Source: Clavelina lepadiformis (lineage: Eukaryota; Chordata; Ascidiacea; Aplousobranchia; Clavelinidae). Taken from it: DNA of 64,000 nt. The notes beneath the pieces are model-generated. The model ran no database searches and was not told the origin of the DNA. It saw only the letters and a list, made by a program, of their open reading frames with translations. This document shows positions 36,710-47,507 of this stretch, piece after piece. The DNA is taken from positions 24,368,501 to 24,432,500 of the forward strand of contig NC_135241.1 in the NCBI RefSeq assembly GCF_947623445.1. The letters run 5' to 3'. The translations under genes and the position numbers were made by a program. Each line of letters begins with the position of its first letter. The first letter of the stretch is position 1.

Positions 36710-38625
36710 CATCTCAGTTATTCATTCCACAGCTTGAATTTGTATCATAACTGTATCATATGAATTGATATTGATATGAATTTGTATCATAACAAAACAA
36801 GGCTTATTTCATGCACTGATAAGGCCGGAGCTTATCTTGTGACGGTTACGTCACGAGTCACGAGTTTTTTTGAAATGGTTTTTAGTCTAGCCCACACATA
36901 TTGCCCGATAAACAATTTGCACATCTTTACGCATATACAAAAATCTCGGCATGTAAGAGACTTTCCTCAAACTAATTGTGCCTGTTGAGAAAGACAGTAA
37001 ACTGATTTTTGGGATCATGTTTTGATAATGACTACACAAAAATATTTCCTGCATGTCAGCACGGCGAAACTGGTATATGTTGTTTGTTTGCCACAAACGC
37101 GCTATCTTGCGGTAATTTGTTGATATGTTACCAAGTGACCCTGTTTGGTTGATCGATAATCTCGACTTTGAAAGCTATAACAATGTCCGTAAAAACAATT
37201 ACAGTAACTAAACTAGGTAAAATAAGAGTAAAGATTCTGGAAAAGATACGTCACTCTTGGAAATCAACAATCGGCTAACGGCCTAACGCAGGCGAAGACT
37301 AAGGTAAGCAAGACTCTACTAGGCCGAAGCAAGCCGAAGAATTTAAGTCGATTTCTTCATAATCGAGCTGACAAACTTACACTGTATAATGAACGAGGTT
37401 TTCGGGAAGATTCCTCACAGAGTTTACAGCAGAGGCACTGGGTTCATAAAAGTGAAAAGCGACCCTTCACAATGTAGGCTTGTGTAGCAGCATTATATAT
37501 ATATACATACATATAAACAAAGTGTGTACACAGCATGTTAGTCATAGCATAGGCCATAGGATATACATTATTCAGTTATAAATGGGAAATGTGAAGTGGT
37601 CTAATGCTCCATCAACGGACTCATATCTCGTACATAGAAAATAGGAGCGGCGAGTAATGACGTAAACGACAACTGTGATGTCATCGTGCTCTTTATGTTG
37701 ATTGGCTGGCTGCTTTCTTGTTTCCTTTCAACCGTAAATAACGTGTATTACGTAACACAAGGAAGTATCGTCGTGACGTCACAGGGTAATTGTAACCGCT
37801 CAATGGCAAGCGAAACTGCTTATCATAATTCTTTTCGCACAGTTGACCGACTTCAACCGCGGATTTACTTCTTATTCGAGCAACATGAAATAAAAAAACA
37901 TCACGATGCTTGATTCATTCAAAAAATTTCAGTTCTATGTTTAACCTCACACAAGAACTTGAATACAATGAAACAATCGCATTGTATATTTAAGCTTTTA
38001 AAGAACTGCACAGCTTCTCAAACTGAAAGGAAATACTGCAAAAAAATTAGAACGAACGGATAGATTGTAACATAATACATTGCAGGCTTCATAAACATTC
38101 ATAAAGTGCCTGAAACATTCACAACAGTGGCAATGTGGGCTTCATCGCATCAATTCAGTGCAAGATTGCGTTCTAATAAAACTTATTCACACAACATTAT
38201 CCTGCATATAAGTTTCAAAAAATAAAAAAATTTGCAACACGTATAAACACATCTTGGCAACATTCGAGTTCAAATACAAGAACAGTGATGTCAAATATGT
38301 TGATATTTAGCGGCTTCACTCTGTATATTTAGCAATACACATCAACGCGATAGATCGGACATCACACAACTGTGCAAAAGTGTAAGTTGACATCAGAACC
38401 GACCAGTTTGAAACTACTTCAAATGTTTATCAATGGTCATGTTGCACATCATGACTAATCTATAGTAAGAAAGGACGCAAATAACTCGACATTTTGTATG
38501 AAGTTCACTCCATACATATATAAGACAAAAGCGCTTGACAATATTGTCTGAATATTACTGTGACGTACACTTCAATCGATTAAGTATGCAAATGCTTTTG
38601 CAGTTAACGTTGTTGGGCCACTTAC
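36710..38625. other. Intergenic
   Basis: No gene recognised. A short TA run lies at 37495-37504. The terminal exon of the tyrosine-tail gene to the right may lie here but could not be placed. Confidence 0.35.
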
Positions 38626-39698
38626 TGAAATAATATCTTCATAATCGCTTTTATTGTTTTGTGATTCCGCTTGGTTTGGCTAAAGCAAATAATTTTCTTA
38701 AACCAACAAGAAATAAACAGGAATTTAACTTTGATCAAACAGAAAGGAGAATTCATTGTTAAAGTTACATCGTAAACAACAAATTAAATCGAGCTGCGCT
38801 GATTTCAATTAAGAAAACGCAAGATGTACTTTAATATTCACAGTGGGCGACCATCCGTGCAACATCACGTCATCGCTGGTCGCACCCCAATCTAAGCAAA
38901 TATGCCATCAGAAAAGCTCTGCTTTAGCAAAACAGTTTGGCCTGAGCTAAAGAAAACAATGTGGCCATAAATTATGAGTCGTATTGTCCATCTATGTATT
39001 TATAAAATGCTCACGTCCAAAACTTCTTGATTTTAAATCAATTGAACAGAAGAAGGAAAGAAAATTATATGCACGAGTTGTGTCGAAATTACTTTTCTGC
39101 ACAGAGCAGAAGTTAAATAAACAACTTGTAAAACATACCTGTAGTGTTTGCTCTACTTGGCAGCGGTGGCTTCTTTTTCGTCTTTGGTTGGTTCACTTCC
39201 GCGTAAGTTGCATTGGATGACTCTTCATTTCGTGTCGCATCTACATAGAAATGAGATATGTAAATAACAGTTTGCGCACAGAAAGGAGAAAACCAAGCAG
39301 TCTAAAATCAATGTGGGACATGATTCTTGTTTAAGTATTCACCTCATCACAAGACATCAGCCAAATAACTGAGAAGACTCTCACCTTGAGCACAAAGTTT
39401 TTGTTTCTTTTTGCTTTTATCAACCTCAGCATAAGCGGCTTCCACTTGATCTTGTGAGGATGATGCTTCATACAGAGGATTGATTCTCTCTTCTTTCGCT
39501 GATTGTTCTAAATCACAACATGAACGTTTCAACACACCAGCCACACACAACACCATTAATGACTTGAAATAAACAATTTACTTTTCTTCTTCTTTTTATC
39601 CACTTCAGCATAAGCAGCTTCTGTTGGTTCAGGTTGGTCCGATGAACCATAAAGTGGGTTCAATTTCTCTTTCTCTGATGAACCTGGCAGATTTGATA
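38626..39698 (-). CDS. Partial gene: duplicated exons of a tyrosine-motif signalling tail
   Basis: Four exons, high to low: 39582-39698, 39385-39507, 39139-39240, 38626-38669, with matching phase-1 junctions. Exons 1 and 2 are duplicates: KLNPLYG then EAAYAEVDKKKKK, and RINPLYE then EAAYAEVDKSKKK. Exon 3 repeats the second half (NATYAEVNQPKTKKK) and ends in KKPPLPSR, a class I SH3-binding motif. Exon 4 has KSDYEDIIS. NPLY fits the NPxY (PTB or endocytic) motif; YAEV and YEDI fit YxxV/I SH2 or ITIM-like sites. This looks like the cytoplasmic tail of a receptor or a scaffold. The 5' exons (membrane and outer part) and the stop codon were not found. Family not recognised. Confidence 0.6.
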
Positions 39699-40165
39699 CT
39701 GAGTTATTTTCGAAATGCTGAAATTTTATTTTGGGATTTTGAAATTCAATTGTTGACCGGACTTGAATTGTCCTTAATGACGTTCAGATAAATTACCTCC
39801 CTTGAACTGGTGTGCCTTATATATACTGTTGTTATGTTACAATCTTTCCTTTACGTTATCGATTTCGCTGATTACTACTGCGCAATGTAGCATTCAGTAA
39901 GCTTTGCCCGAAGGTGTAAGCCTTTGTGTCTGATAATAAATAAAATGGGAACTTTATCCTTTAGTAATATGCATAGACAGAATTAAGCAACTAACAGCAT
40001 TGTCACGTCGTTCGAGAAATGAGAACTCATATCATCGAAGCAGAAGCAGAACAAGTTATCAACCATCAATCGTCCTCGCTCATATTGTAACAAAAGCCGC
40101 CAGCATACGCGGTCATTATGACAGATGTGTTTGTTGTGTAATACTTCACACAAGTAATACACAAA
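39690..40165 (-). repeat. Inverted duplication, left arm
   Basis: Matches 44742-45215 in inverted orientation, starting immediately 5' of the first tyrosine-tail exon. Read on the minus strand it contains a 16-codon open frame (MTAYAGGFCYNMSEDD) and a TATATATAAGG sequence, both with counterparts in the other arm. Likely the duplicated upstream or intron part of the tail gene. Confidence 0.7.
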
Positions 40166-40279
40166 CGAACTAAATTTTTTCATAATGTAAAGAATAGTAT
40201 TCAACACATGAATGTAAATTAAGGAGGAATACGAATACTTAAAAGGGAAATGTCAATAACGTGGCGCCTGCCTCCACAT

Positions 40280-40830
40280 AGGCATTCATCATATGTGTTA
40301 CTTATTTTTCACACCTGTGTAGTAATTTGCATCCGTTTCTAATCTCGGTATTTCCAATCTTTTACAATGAATCTTTTCATCCCATTCTATTTTTGGTGTT
40401 TTCAGCATTTCTAAAACATAGGACTAATTACTTCCATTCCTTTTGAATCTCATCATGTTGAATTTTATTTAATAGTAAGTTGTAATCATTCTCAAACCTA
40501 TCCAATATTTTATTATCAGCACCAGAGCTTTTGTTACTCTGAGCTTTCTCTGTTTTTTTTTGTTTTTTTAATTTTTGAATTCAGAAAAGCCGCGGAAAAC
40601 CGTTTTTCCATGTCAAATTTGTCAGCCTTTTTAAGCTTTTGATATGTCTTCTGCTTAGAAGGCTTAAAGCGTGCTTGGAAAGAACCTTCTGGCGATCAGT
40701 GCCATACAAGCTTTTCACGCACCCAAACTATTTGTTTTTGATGGATTAAATTGGACGTTTTCCTTTAATTTTAACACGCGTTTGGGTTCCAAGCTCGAAT
40801 TGAAAACATGGTGTCGCGTGATCATGACGG
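40280..40830 (-). pseudogene. Unrecognised degenerate coding remnant, Lys-rich
   Basis: Read on the minus strand, coding-like stretches appear in order: TRVKIKGKRPI; ARFKPSKQKTYQKLKKADKF; KRFSAAFLNSKIKKTKK; EKAQSNKSSGADNKILDRF; NDYNLLLNKIQHDEIQKEW; and MLKTPKIEWDEKIHCKRLE followed by IPRLETDANYYTG. They are separated by frame changes and stops, one at a poly-A tract. Introns of about 20 bp would be needed to join some of them, so a decayed copy is likelier than a working gene. The charge suggests a basic nuclear or nucleolar protein, but I do not recognise the family. Confidence 0.35.
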
Positions 40831-41835
40831 CGAGTAGGTGATTTTGAATATCGATGTTTCTTTTTCTGAACTTTACTACTGTATTTAATTTAGTTTGGCT
40901 TAACTTTTTTTGGTTAAATTACAGTGTTAGGTTCATAATATGCCCTTTGCTTCTTCAACCTGCCTGTATTTAGAATCATCTGCATTCTCGAAATATAGTC
41001 TTGCGCTGTCGGTCAAGGTAAGTGTATTGTTACATAAGGTAGGTAACGTCTAGCGTCATCCTATTTAAAGAACGTCATATTTAAAAACCAATGACTGACA
41101 TTCTTTGACCTAGCCTAGTGCAGGTATAACAATTTGAACGTTTCTTGTGTGCTGTTTAACAAGTTGCCAGATGTTATAGAAACCACTAATCATAATTAAG
41201 AACATAAATATGTGTATATTATGGTAGCAGCAGGACTACATGCTTTAAGAACGTTCATAGTTTGTACCGGTAGCCATCATGATAGGGTACACTGCAAAAA
41301 AAGGTCTTATTGTTAGGTTGAAAAAGAAGTGGCTATTTTGTCCTCGTTTTTCGGCTGCATGTTATCCATTGAGGTTAGTTATAAGCCGTTAACAGATTGC
41401 TAATAGTAAGCGCCTTTCGTTTGCCTAACAGATAGTTTAAAAACTGGCTGACCCGTAGTTCTGCTAATGCTGTCCTTAAGCCAAAAATACCCTAATAGCA
41501 ATCCATAATTTTCTTTTCTTTGCGCTTAGGTAAATACACTTGTTAATAATAAGCCAGTTTTATTTTGCAGCACGTTTTCACAATGAGAATATGCAATGGC
41601 CAGAAACAACTTTTAAACAAACACCAATCAAAAAGATTTTGATACACTTTCTGAGTTGGCCGTTTTCCAATGCCAAAAACGTGAAACTCAAGCAAACAAT
41701 ACAAAGATGAAGCTTGTGTTGGATACTCACAATCAAATACAAAGTACACAGAAAGCAACATCAAAATGCATTCAAAGCATGAAACTTTACCGATTGAAAT
41801 GTACGATTGAATAGTGATCATTAAACAACAGTTAC

Positions 41836-44365
41836 CAGGAAATTCTGGAACACCCATACACATTATAAATGGTTGTTGACGAGCTTTATCTTTTATGTCT
41901 AATAAACATCCATTACTGTCAAACACAATGACATACTTTGAGCCTGCAGAACAGACTTTCTCTGCCAGCCTTTGAAAAACAACATAGCTTCCCTTTTCTG
42001 AGCCTTCTTCTACAAACGAGACGCCAAGAGATGATAGAAAGCTGGACCATCGAAAGGAACAGTTGGAACGGAACTCTTCGTAGCCCTGACTAACTAAAGC
42101 AGCGTATTCCTTGATACACTGCAGAGTAAAATAAAATTCTTATAATTTCTATAAAATCAACACCTTACTGCCACGTGTAACACATCTTATGCCAATTTAC
42201 CTCAATCGGATGAACGCAATATTGCGAGTATTTTTTAAAGATAACATCAACGTCATTTCTCTTCGCCAGATGACGAATTTCCATCAGTCGATGCTCAAGA
42301 TTGGATTCCCAATCATCGGCAGCTCTCTTTCTCTTTCTGCTCTTGCCAAGTTGTACTTGCAGTACCCGATTCATCATCGACTTTTGATTGTCCGCTCTTT
42401 TGCAGACGGCTAAATCAAGAGCTACCCACGGCTTCTCTCCACCGCATCCCAAAACCGGATACTCCTTTACAATGTTTTTTGATATTAATTGTCGCTCAGC
42501 CCTCTCTGATTTGCGGCCCAAAGTAACAGATATTATTTCTTCAATACGTCTCACAAGGTATATAAATTGAGAGGCCTGAAGATTATTTTTGGTTACAGTG
42601 TTAAGAAATTCTTTTTCCACGCCTGAGAACGGAAATTCACTTCCTAGCCCACCTGGATAAGGTACCAACTGATAGGGTGGAATGGAACAGCAGCTAGAAG
42701 ACACCTTGTTAAACGCATGAGAGATGGATTGGTTGGAAGCAATGTTCCTTCTAAGCTGCGCGCGTGCGCAAATGCGCACTGCTGACACGGTCTCCGCGCA
42801 CAGAAAATCTGTGCTCTGCACACAAGAAAAAAATCCAACCTGAATTTAAAATAAAATAAACGCATAATAATGACCACAGTGCGCACGTCTGATGTTGCTC
42901 ACAGTGGTGCAAGGGACCGCTCAGGGAGTTAGTGTGTTTGCTCAGACTCGTGAAAAATTAGAAGGAACATTGGTTGGAAGACACGTCGTCGCTATTGGTG
43001 GATAGATTTACGCTTATATCACTATCGTTTGCTGACGCGAACGAAAAGGATGTGGACGGCCCATCGGTGTCGTCTTCAAGAAGGGTAAGCATACCTTCAG
43101 AAATTGCACATGGTATGCTGTCAAGATCTTGAGTTTCGGTCTGGATAAAACAAACGTTAACCGTTATTAACCAGCTGTTTTAATACAAAAAACTATGTCA
43201 CTGCATCGTAATACAATAATTAAAAATATTATGCGCACCTCACGAAATAACACTTCAGCAAGGAAATTCATTAATCGTGTTCTTTCTCCAAAAGATAATG
43301 TGACAAACTCTTCTTTGACAATAGCATGTGTGAGTGGCAAGTCAGCAACTTGTAATCCACTCTCTAAACAATAGTTGCCATTTGTTAAAACACCTGACAT
43401 ACAGGAAGCTAACAACATAGGCAAAATACATCGAAATAACCCTATCAAATTAGAAATAGTTCGCTAAAAATTGAAATTTGGCGAAATTCGGAAATGTTTC
43501 AAAGTTTTATTTAATAAAAAAAGAAATTATTACCAAAAATTTGTAATTATATTATATATTCCTATAGGTATTTTTGGCGTTGGGTTATGGCAAAGAAACG
43601 TAAATAATAAGCCGCAAGCCTATTCCAAAGCACGTAAGACACTACATTATGTTCTAAAATTAACACCACGGGAGGTGAAAGTATAGGTCTGTTTCCTTTC
43701 GAAACTAAGCAAAGGTTAGATAACTTGTGAAATGTAACATTTTATACCAAATGCGGGAGAAAGGTTTAAAATAAAAATGCTCGTCATTGCATTGGAGTTG
43801 GGCACCGCCATTGATGTAATGCGCATTGGAAATAAGTCCAGATGCTTTCTTCCTACAAGTATCGTAACCTAACCGCGTGAAAGTTTACATCGTAGAACTG
43901 TTATAATACATAGTAGCTCGTTTTAAAACTAAAATGTGGCATTTGCACAGTTGGCAGTATGCTATGCTTAAAAATCTTTAGAAATAGCCAAAGATGCCTT
44001 ACTGGTAGTGCTACATGTTGATCTGCTGCCAAGACATTGTCAAGCAACAATCTAAGGAAACCAGCGTTTTAGCGCGAAAATGACATTTCATAAAGCTGGC
44101 GTTAAAGGGCATCAATGCAATAGGAGTTATTTTACGCAATTACTAGGCTATAAATTATACAATTATTATAAATCGAAACAACTAACAAAAGCTAAATCAA
44201 AGTGGTTTGGATATACGTAACATTTCATTCAAGAACAGCCTATGTTTCATACCTATACTTTCTCATTTTGTTCATAATAGCATGTAGGAGGGTTTCAATG
44301 GCAGCATACCTTTCAACGCATCCACAAAATTCTCTTCCGCAAGATAACCCATCACCCGACTTGTA
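41836..44365 (-). CDS. Unrecognised multi-exon gene within the CACTG element (coding exon interrupted by a MITE)
   Basis: Supported exons, high to low: 44310-44365, 43239-43393, 42201-43140 (including a 233-bp MITE), 41836-42118; start and last exon not found. Read with matching phases the product begins SRVMGYLAEENFVDALKG (somewhat LisH-like) and continues with CLESGLQVADLPLTHAIVK, FGERTRLMNFLAEVLF, an acidic Ser-rich stretch, and VTKNNLQASQFIYLVRRIEE. Next come IVKEYPVLGCGGEKPW, a basic KSRKRKRAADDWE (possible nuclear signal), FKKYSQYCVHPIE, EYAALVSQGYEEF and SKYVIVFDSNG. Without the MITE and one target copy, the third exon is 699 nt and stays in frame, so it was coding before the insertion. 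Its place between terminal repeats suggests the transposase or accessory protein of the element; a host gene trapped between two ends is the alternative. Confidence 0.5.
42740..42972. mobile_element. hAT MITE (233 bp) inserted in a coding exon
   Basis: Perfect 15-bp terminal inverted repeats CAATGTTCCTTCTAA, flanked by perfect 8-bp target copies GTTGGAAG (42732-42739 and 42973-42980). The interior has a palindromic GCGCGCGTGCGCAAATGCGC stretch. It introduces a stop into the host exon three codons after the junction. The perfect ends and target copies suggest a recent insertion. Confidence 0.9.
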
Positions 44366-44741
44366 CTGTAGCGAAGATAAAAAGACAGAATCAAGTGCGG
44401 ACATGACAAATAATACCACAATCTTTTTTCTTAGCCATTATGACGTTTAAATGCATAACCCTTGGTTCTCTTTTTCCGGCAACTAAATGTTAGGCAAGAA
44501 ATTCAAAATGTCTAGTAATAAGGCCGCAATAACGGTAGATTTCTAAATAATAGGTCATTAGTTAGCAATCCTACATATTAGGCTGAGAATTACTAACAAC
44601 AAGGAAGGAAACTTGGAAATATACTAACAATGAGACTTAATTGTTAAATGCACTAAGAATAAGCCAAAATTCGAGTTCATCAAACAACTGCACTAATTAT
44701 AAGCCTTTTGAACTAACAATAAGGCATTATTTTTTGCAGTG

Positions 44742-45215
44742 TACTCGTGTGAAGTATTACATAAGAAACATATCTGTCATAATGACCGCATATGCTGGCG
44801 GTAATTGTTTGAATATGAGCGAGGACGATTGATGGTTGGTGACTTGTTTTGCTTCTGCTTCGATTGATGAGTTCTCATTTCTCAAATTTGCGTGACTATG
44901 CTGTTAGTTGCTTGATTCTGTCTATACAAATTACTAAATTATAAAGTTCCCATTTTATTTATTATAACACAAAGGCTTTTGCCTTTGAGCAAATCTTGCT
45001 GAATGTTACATCGCGCTCAGTAACACGTGAAACGGTAAAAGGGAAAAGGTCGTAAACATTACAACAGTATATATATGTGGCAAACTAGTTCAATCGAGGA
45101 AATTTATCTGACGTCATTACGGAGAACGCAAATCTGGTCAACAACTGAATTACAGGATTCTAAATTAAATTTCAAACATCTCGAAAAACAACTCGTGATT
45201 CGTGACGTAATCGTC
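44742..45215 (+). repeat. Inverted duplication, right arm
   Basis: Inverted counterpart of 39690-40165. It holds the matching 16-codon open frame (MTAYAGGNCLNMSEDD, 44781-44831) and a TATATATATG sequence (45066-45077), but no counterpart of the tyrosine-tail exon. It abuts the right end of the CACTG element, which seems to have landed at its edge. Confidence 0.7.
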
Positions 45216-45389
45216 ACAGTGTATAGTAAGTTATATATGTTTCGAATGGAAACCATAACCTTCATTCTTTTTTAGTATTGTACGTTAATTCTAAGCAAAG
45301 GCGCTTTCTAATTGTATTGTTAATTTTCCCATTGACTGTAGGGATGGAAAAGTAAGGTGCTACTGTTGCTATTAATATGCCATATAGTA

Positions 45390-47505
45390 CAGTCGAATCC
45401 GGTTAATTGCATAGTCAATTTGCCAAGCCTTTTTATGCGATTAAACGAATTATGCGTTTATCCGAAAGTGCAAATTCCACTATTTTCTTACTTGACGTGC
45501 GAAGCTGGTCACGTGTAACGACGTCAACACGCACACACACACAAATCACTAACATTTATTGTGTATTGCGATCATGAATTCATTCAAACAAAACACTCTA
45601 ACATATATTGTTTAATCAAGAAAAATACTGCGCGATTGTTGTTTGTTTAATTTTATTTTGCATGCTTTCTTGCATTTGTGTTTCTAAACGAACAAATGTG
45701 GCCATGTCCGCCCCTTCAAACTGTAGTCGTCGGCGAATTGTATCAAGTGCATGCAGAACTTCTTTATTTTTTGGTGTAGTCGTAGTGATTGCGTCAGCAG
45801 AGCTTTCTTCATTGATGTCGTCTTTTTCAACTTCCGTACAACTTCTTCACATCATTTTGAACCCCTGCTACTTCAAGACCGTCATCAAGATTTAGGTATT
45901 GTGTGTATGTATCCAGTGCTAATTCAGATGGAACTTCATCCGATGGAAAGCCAAGAAAAGGCTCATCAGGTACCTCGGGTGTTAGACCACGGAAGAAACA
46001 GCTTTGGATTGTGTCTGCAGAAACATCGTTCCAAGCAGCACTCATAAAGTTTACAGCATCTAATACAGTAATAGATCGAGCCACTTCCGTTGCTGTGATG
46101 TTTTCATCTGCGTCAATTGTTAGCACAAGCTTTTGTAACATTCGACGGCGGTACTGGTGTTTGAAGTTTTTAATGATCCCCTGGTCAAGTGGTTGGACAG
46201 AGGAAGTAGTGTTTGGCGGCAAATACACAAGTTCTATACACTTCAAACCTTTATCTTCAACTTTGTGGGCAGAACAATTGTCTAACAGTAAACAGACTTT
46301 TTTTCTTTGTTTTTGCATGCGAGCATCAAAGCATTCCAACCATTCTCGAAAGAGCGTCACTGTCATCCAGGAATTGCTATTAGATTTGTACGTTACCGGG
46401 AATTTCTTTATTCCCCTAAAGCAGTGTGGATTTGCGGATTTTCCTAAGACAAACGGCCGTAGCTTGTCTGAACCGTCCATACTTGCAGTAAGTAAGACTG
46501 TAAGGCGTTTTTTTGACTGCTTGCTGCCCGAGAGTATTTCATTTTTAAAGCACAAGGTTCCCTGTGGTAGTGCACGAAAATAAAGCCCTGTCTCATCACA
46601 ATTGTAAATTTCTGAGGCAGAATAACGGTATTTTAGCAGTATTTTTTTCCACACAGATGTTATCCAATTTTTAGCTGCTTCAGAATCGTGGTCTTGTTTC
46701 TCACCATGCTTACGCTTAAAAACGATTAAATTGCGATCTCGCCAGCGAGTAATCCAGCTCTTCGATGGATCATAATCTACATTCATTATTTTTCCCAAGT
46801 TTTTTGCTTTTTTATGTAGCATTGGGCCACTGATAAGAAGACCTCTACTTTTAGCTTGCTTATACCATTGTAATAAAGCATCCTCTAGATCTTCATGAGT
46901 ACTCTTTCTTGCCCTTTTACGTGATGGGTTTACGTTGCTACGCTGTACAGACAATAATTTTTCTTTTGATTTTAAAATTCGTGAAACTTGTGACTGTGAG
47001 ATCCCAAACTTATTGGCAACTGCACTTTGAGATGCTTTCTTGTCAAGTTCGCCAATGACAAGAATTTTGTCAGATAACGATAAATCTTTCTGCTTGCTTG
47101 TTCCTGCTTCAGTCATTTTGAAATCACAGTATATTGTTGTGTACTATACTGTAATGCAACGCTTAAATGAAACTAAAACAGTGTGAATGTTTAAATGCGA
47201 TTGCTTAAATTCGGCATTGTCTGTTTGATTGTTTCGTAACAAAGCGCAGTTCAAGTCACAAAGCTCATTCATTGCGTGTGCGCTTCCAATGCGTATTGTT
47301 TTCAATTTTACCTTTTAAAAATTTTTGAATAATCGAATAAATCACCTTCATTTTTATTCAATTAAGCGGATTATGCAATAAACCGCTATGCGATAAACCG
47401 AAGTATTATCTTTACAAATGATAGACTATGGTTTGGGATTTGCGCTCTTCATGCGATAAAACGGATTATGCGATTATCCAGAATGCAATTAACCGGATTC
47501 GACTG
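45390..47505 (-). mobile_element. Tigger (pogo/Tc1-mariner) transposon, apparently complete
   Basis: Ends are CAGTCGAATCCGGTTAATTG on both sides (inverted), flanked by the TA target duplication (45388-45389; 47506-47507). 2.1 kb, with one open transposase on the minus strand. Subterminal blocks with GCGATTAA/GCGTTTATCC variants lie inside both ends. It sits within the older pogo-like element to its right, close to that element's coding end. Confidence 0.92.
45827..47116 (-). CDS. Tigger transposase, TIGD-like, intact
   Basis: 429 aa, uninterrupted. Residues about 10-55 are an N-terminal pogo-type HTH (KILVIGELDKKASQSAVANK, then FGISQSQVSRILKSKEKL); about 70-140 are the CENP-B-type second DNA-binding HTH (EDLEDALLQWYKQAKSRG, GPMLHKKAK, SWITRWRDR). 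The DDE domain has YNCDETGLYF (D174), LLLDNCSAHK (D279) and LPPNTTSSVQPLDQG (D311), so all three catalytic acids are present. It would bind and mobilise its own 20-bp inverted ends at TA sites. Start ATG 47116 gives the full HTH. The open frame and matching ends suggest recent activity; expression is not known. Confidence 0.93.
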   Translation of the reverse strand: MTEAGTSKQKDLSLSDKILVIGELDKKASQSAVANKFGISQSQVSRILKSKEKLLSVQRSNVNPSRKRARKSTHEDLEDALLQWYKQAKSRGLLISGPMLHKKAKNLGKIMNVDYDPSKSWITRWRDRNLIVFKRKHGEKQDHDSEAAKNWITSVWKKILLKYRYSASEIYNCDETGLYFRALPQGTLCFKNEILSGSKQSKKRLTVLLTASMDGSDKLRPFVLGKSANPHCFRGIKKFPVTYKSNSNSWMTVTLFREWLECFDARMQKQRKKVCLLLDNCSAHKVEDKGLKCIELVYLPPNTTSSVQPLDQGIIKNFKHQYRRRMLQKLVLTIDADENITATEVARSITVLDAVNFMSAAWNDVSADTIQSCFFRGLTPEVPDEPFLGFPSDEVPSELALDTYTQYLNLDDGLEVAGVQNDVKKLYGS

Positions 47506-47507
47506 TA

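Larger units (their letters stand above)
41290..44741 (-). mobile_element. CACTG-ended DNA transposon carrying a multi-exon gene
   Basis: The ends are inverted: CACTGCAAAAAAAGGTCTT on the left and the complement CACTGCAAAAAATAATGCC on the right, both leading into CTTATTGTTAG. They are flanked by TA on both sides (41288-41289; 44742-44743). The right 240 bp hold about seven degenerate CTAACAATAAGGC-type subterminal repeats, and the left side has at least two. CACTG ends, subterminal repeats and a 2-bp target duplication point to the CACTA-Mirage-Chapaev group, but the encoded protein was not recognised as its transposase. The element encloses the gene at 41836-44365 and contains a nested hAT MITE. 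Confidence 0.65.

Noticed and set aside
42165-42821. 218-codon open frame beginning in the MITE
   Set aside because: The start lies in the inserted MITE; the real exon comes from the other side of it and was continuous before insertion.
45903-46583. 226-codon open frame antisense to the Tigger transposase
   Set aside because: Shadow frame; the minus strand carries all transposase motifs.
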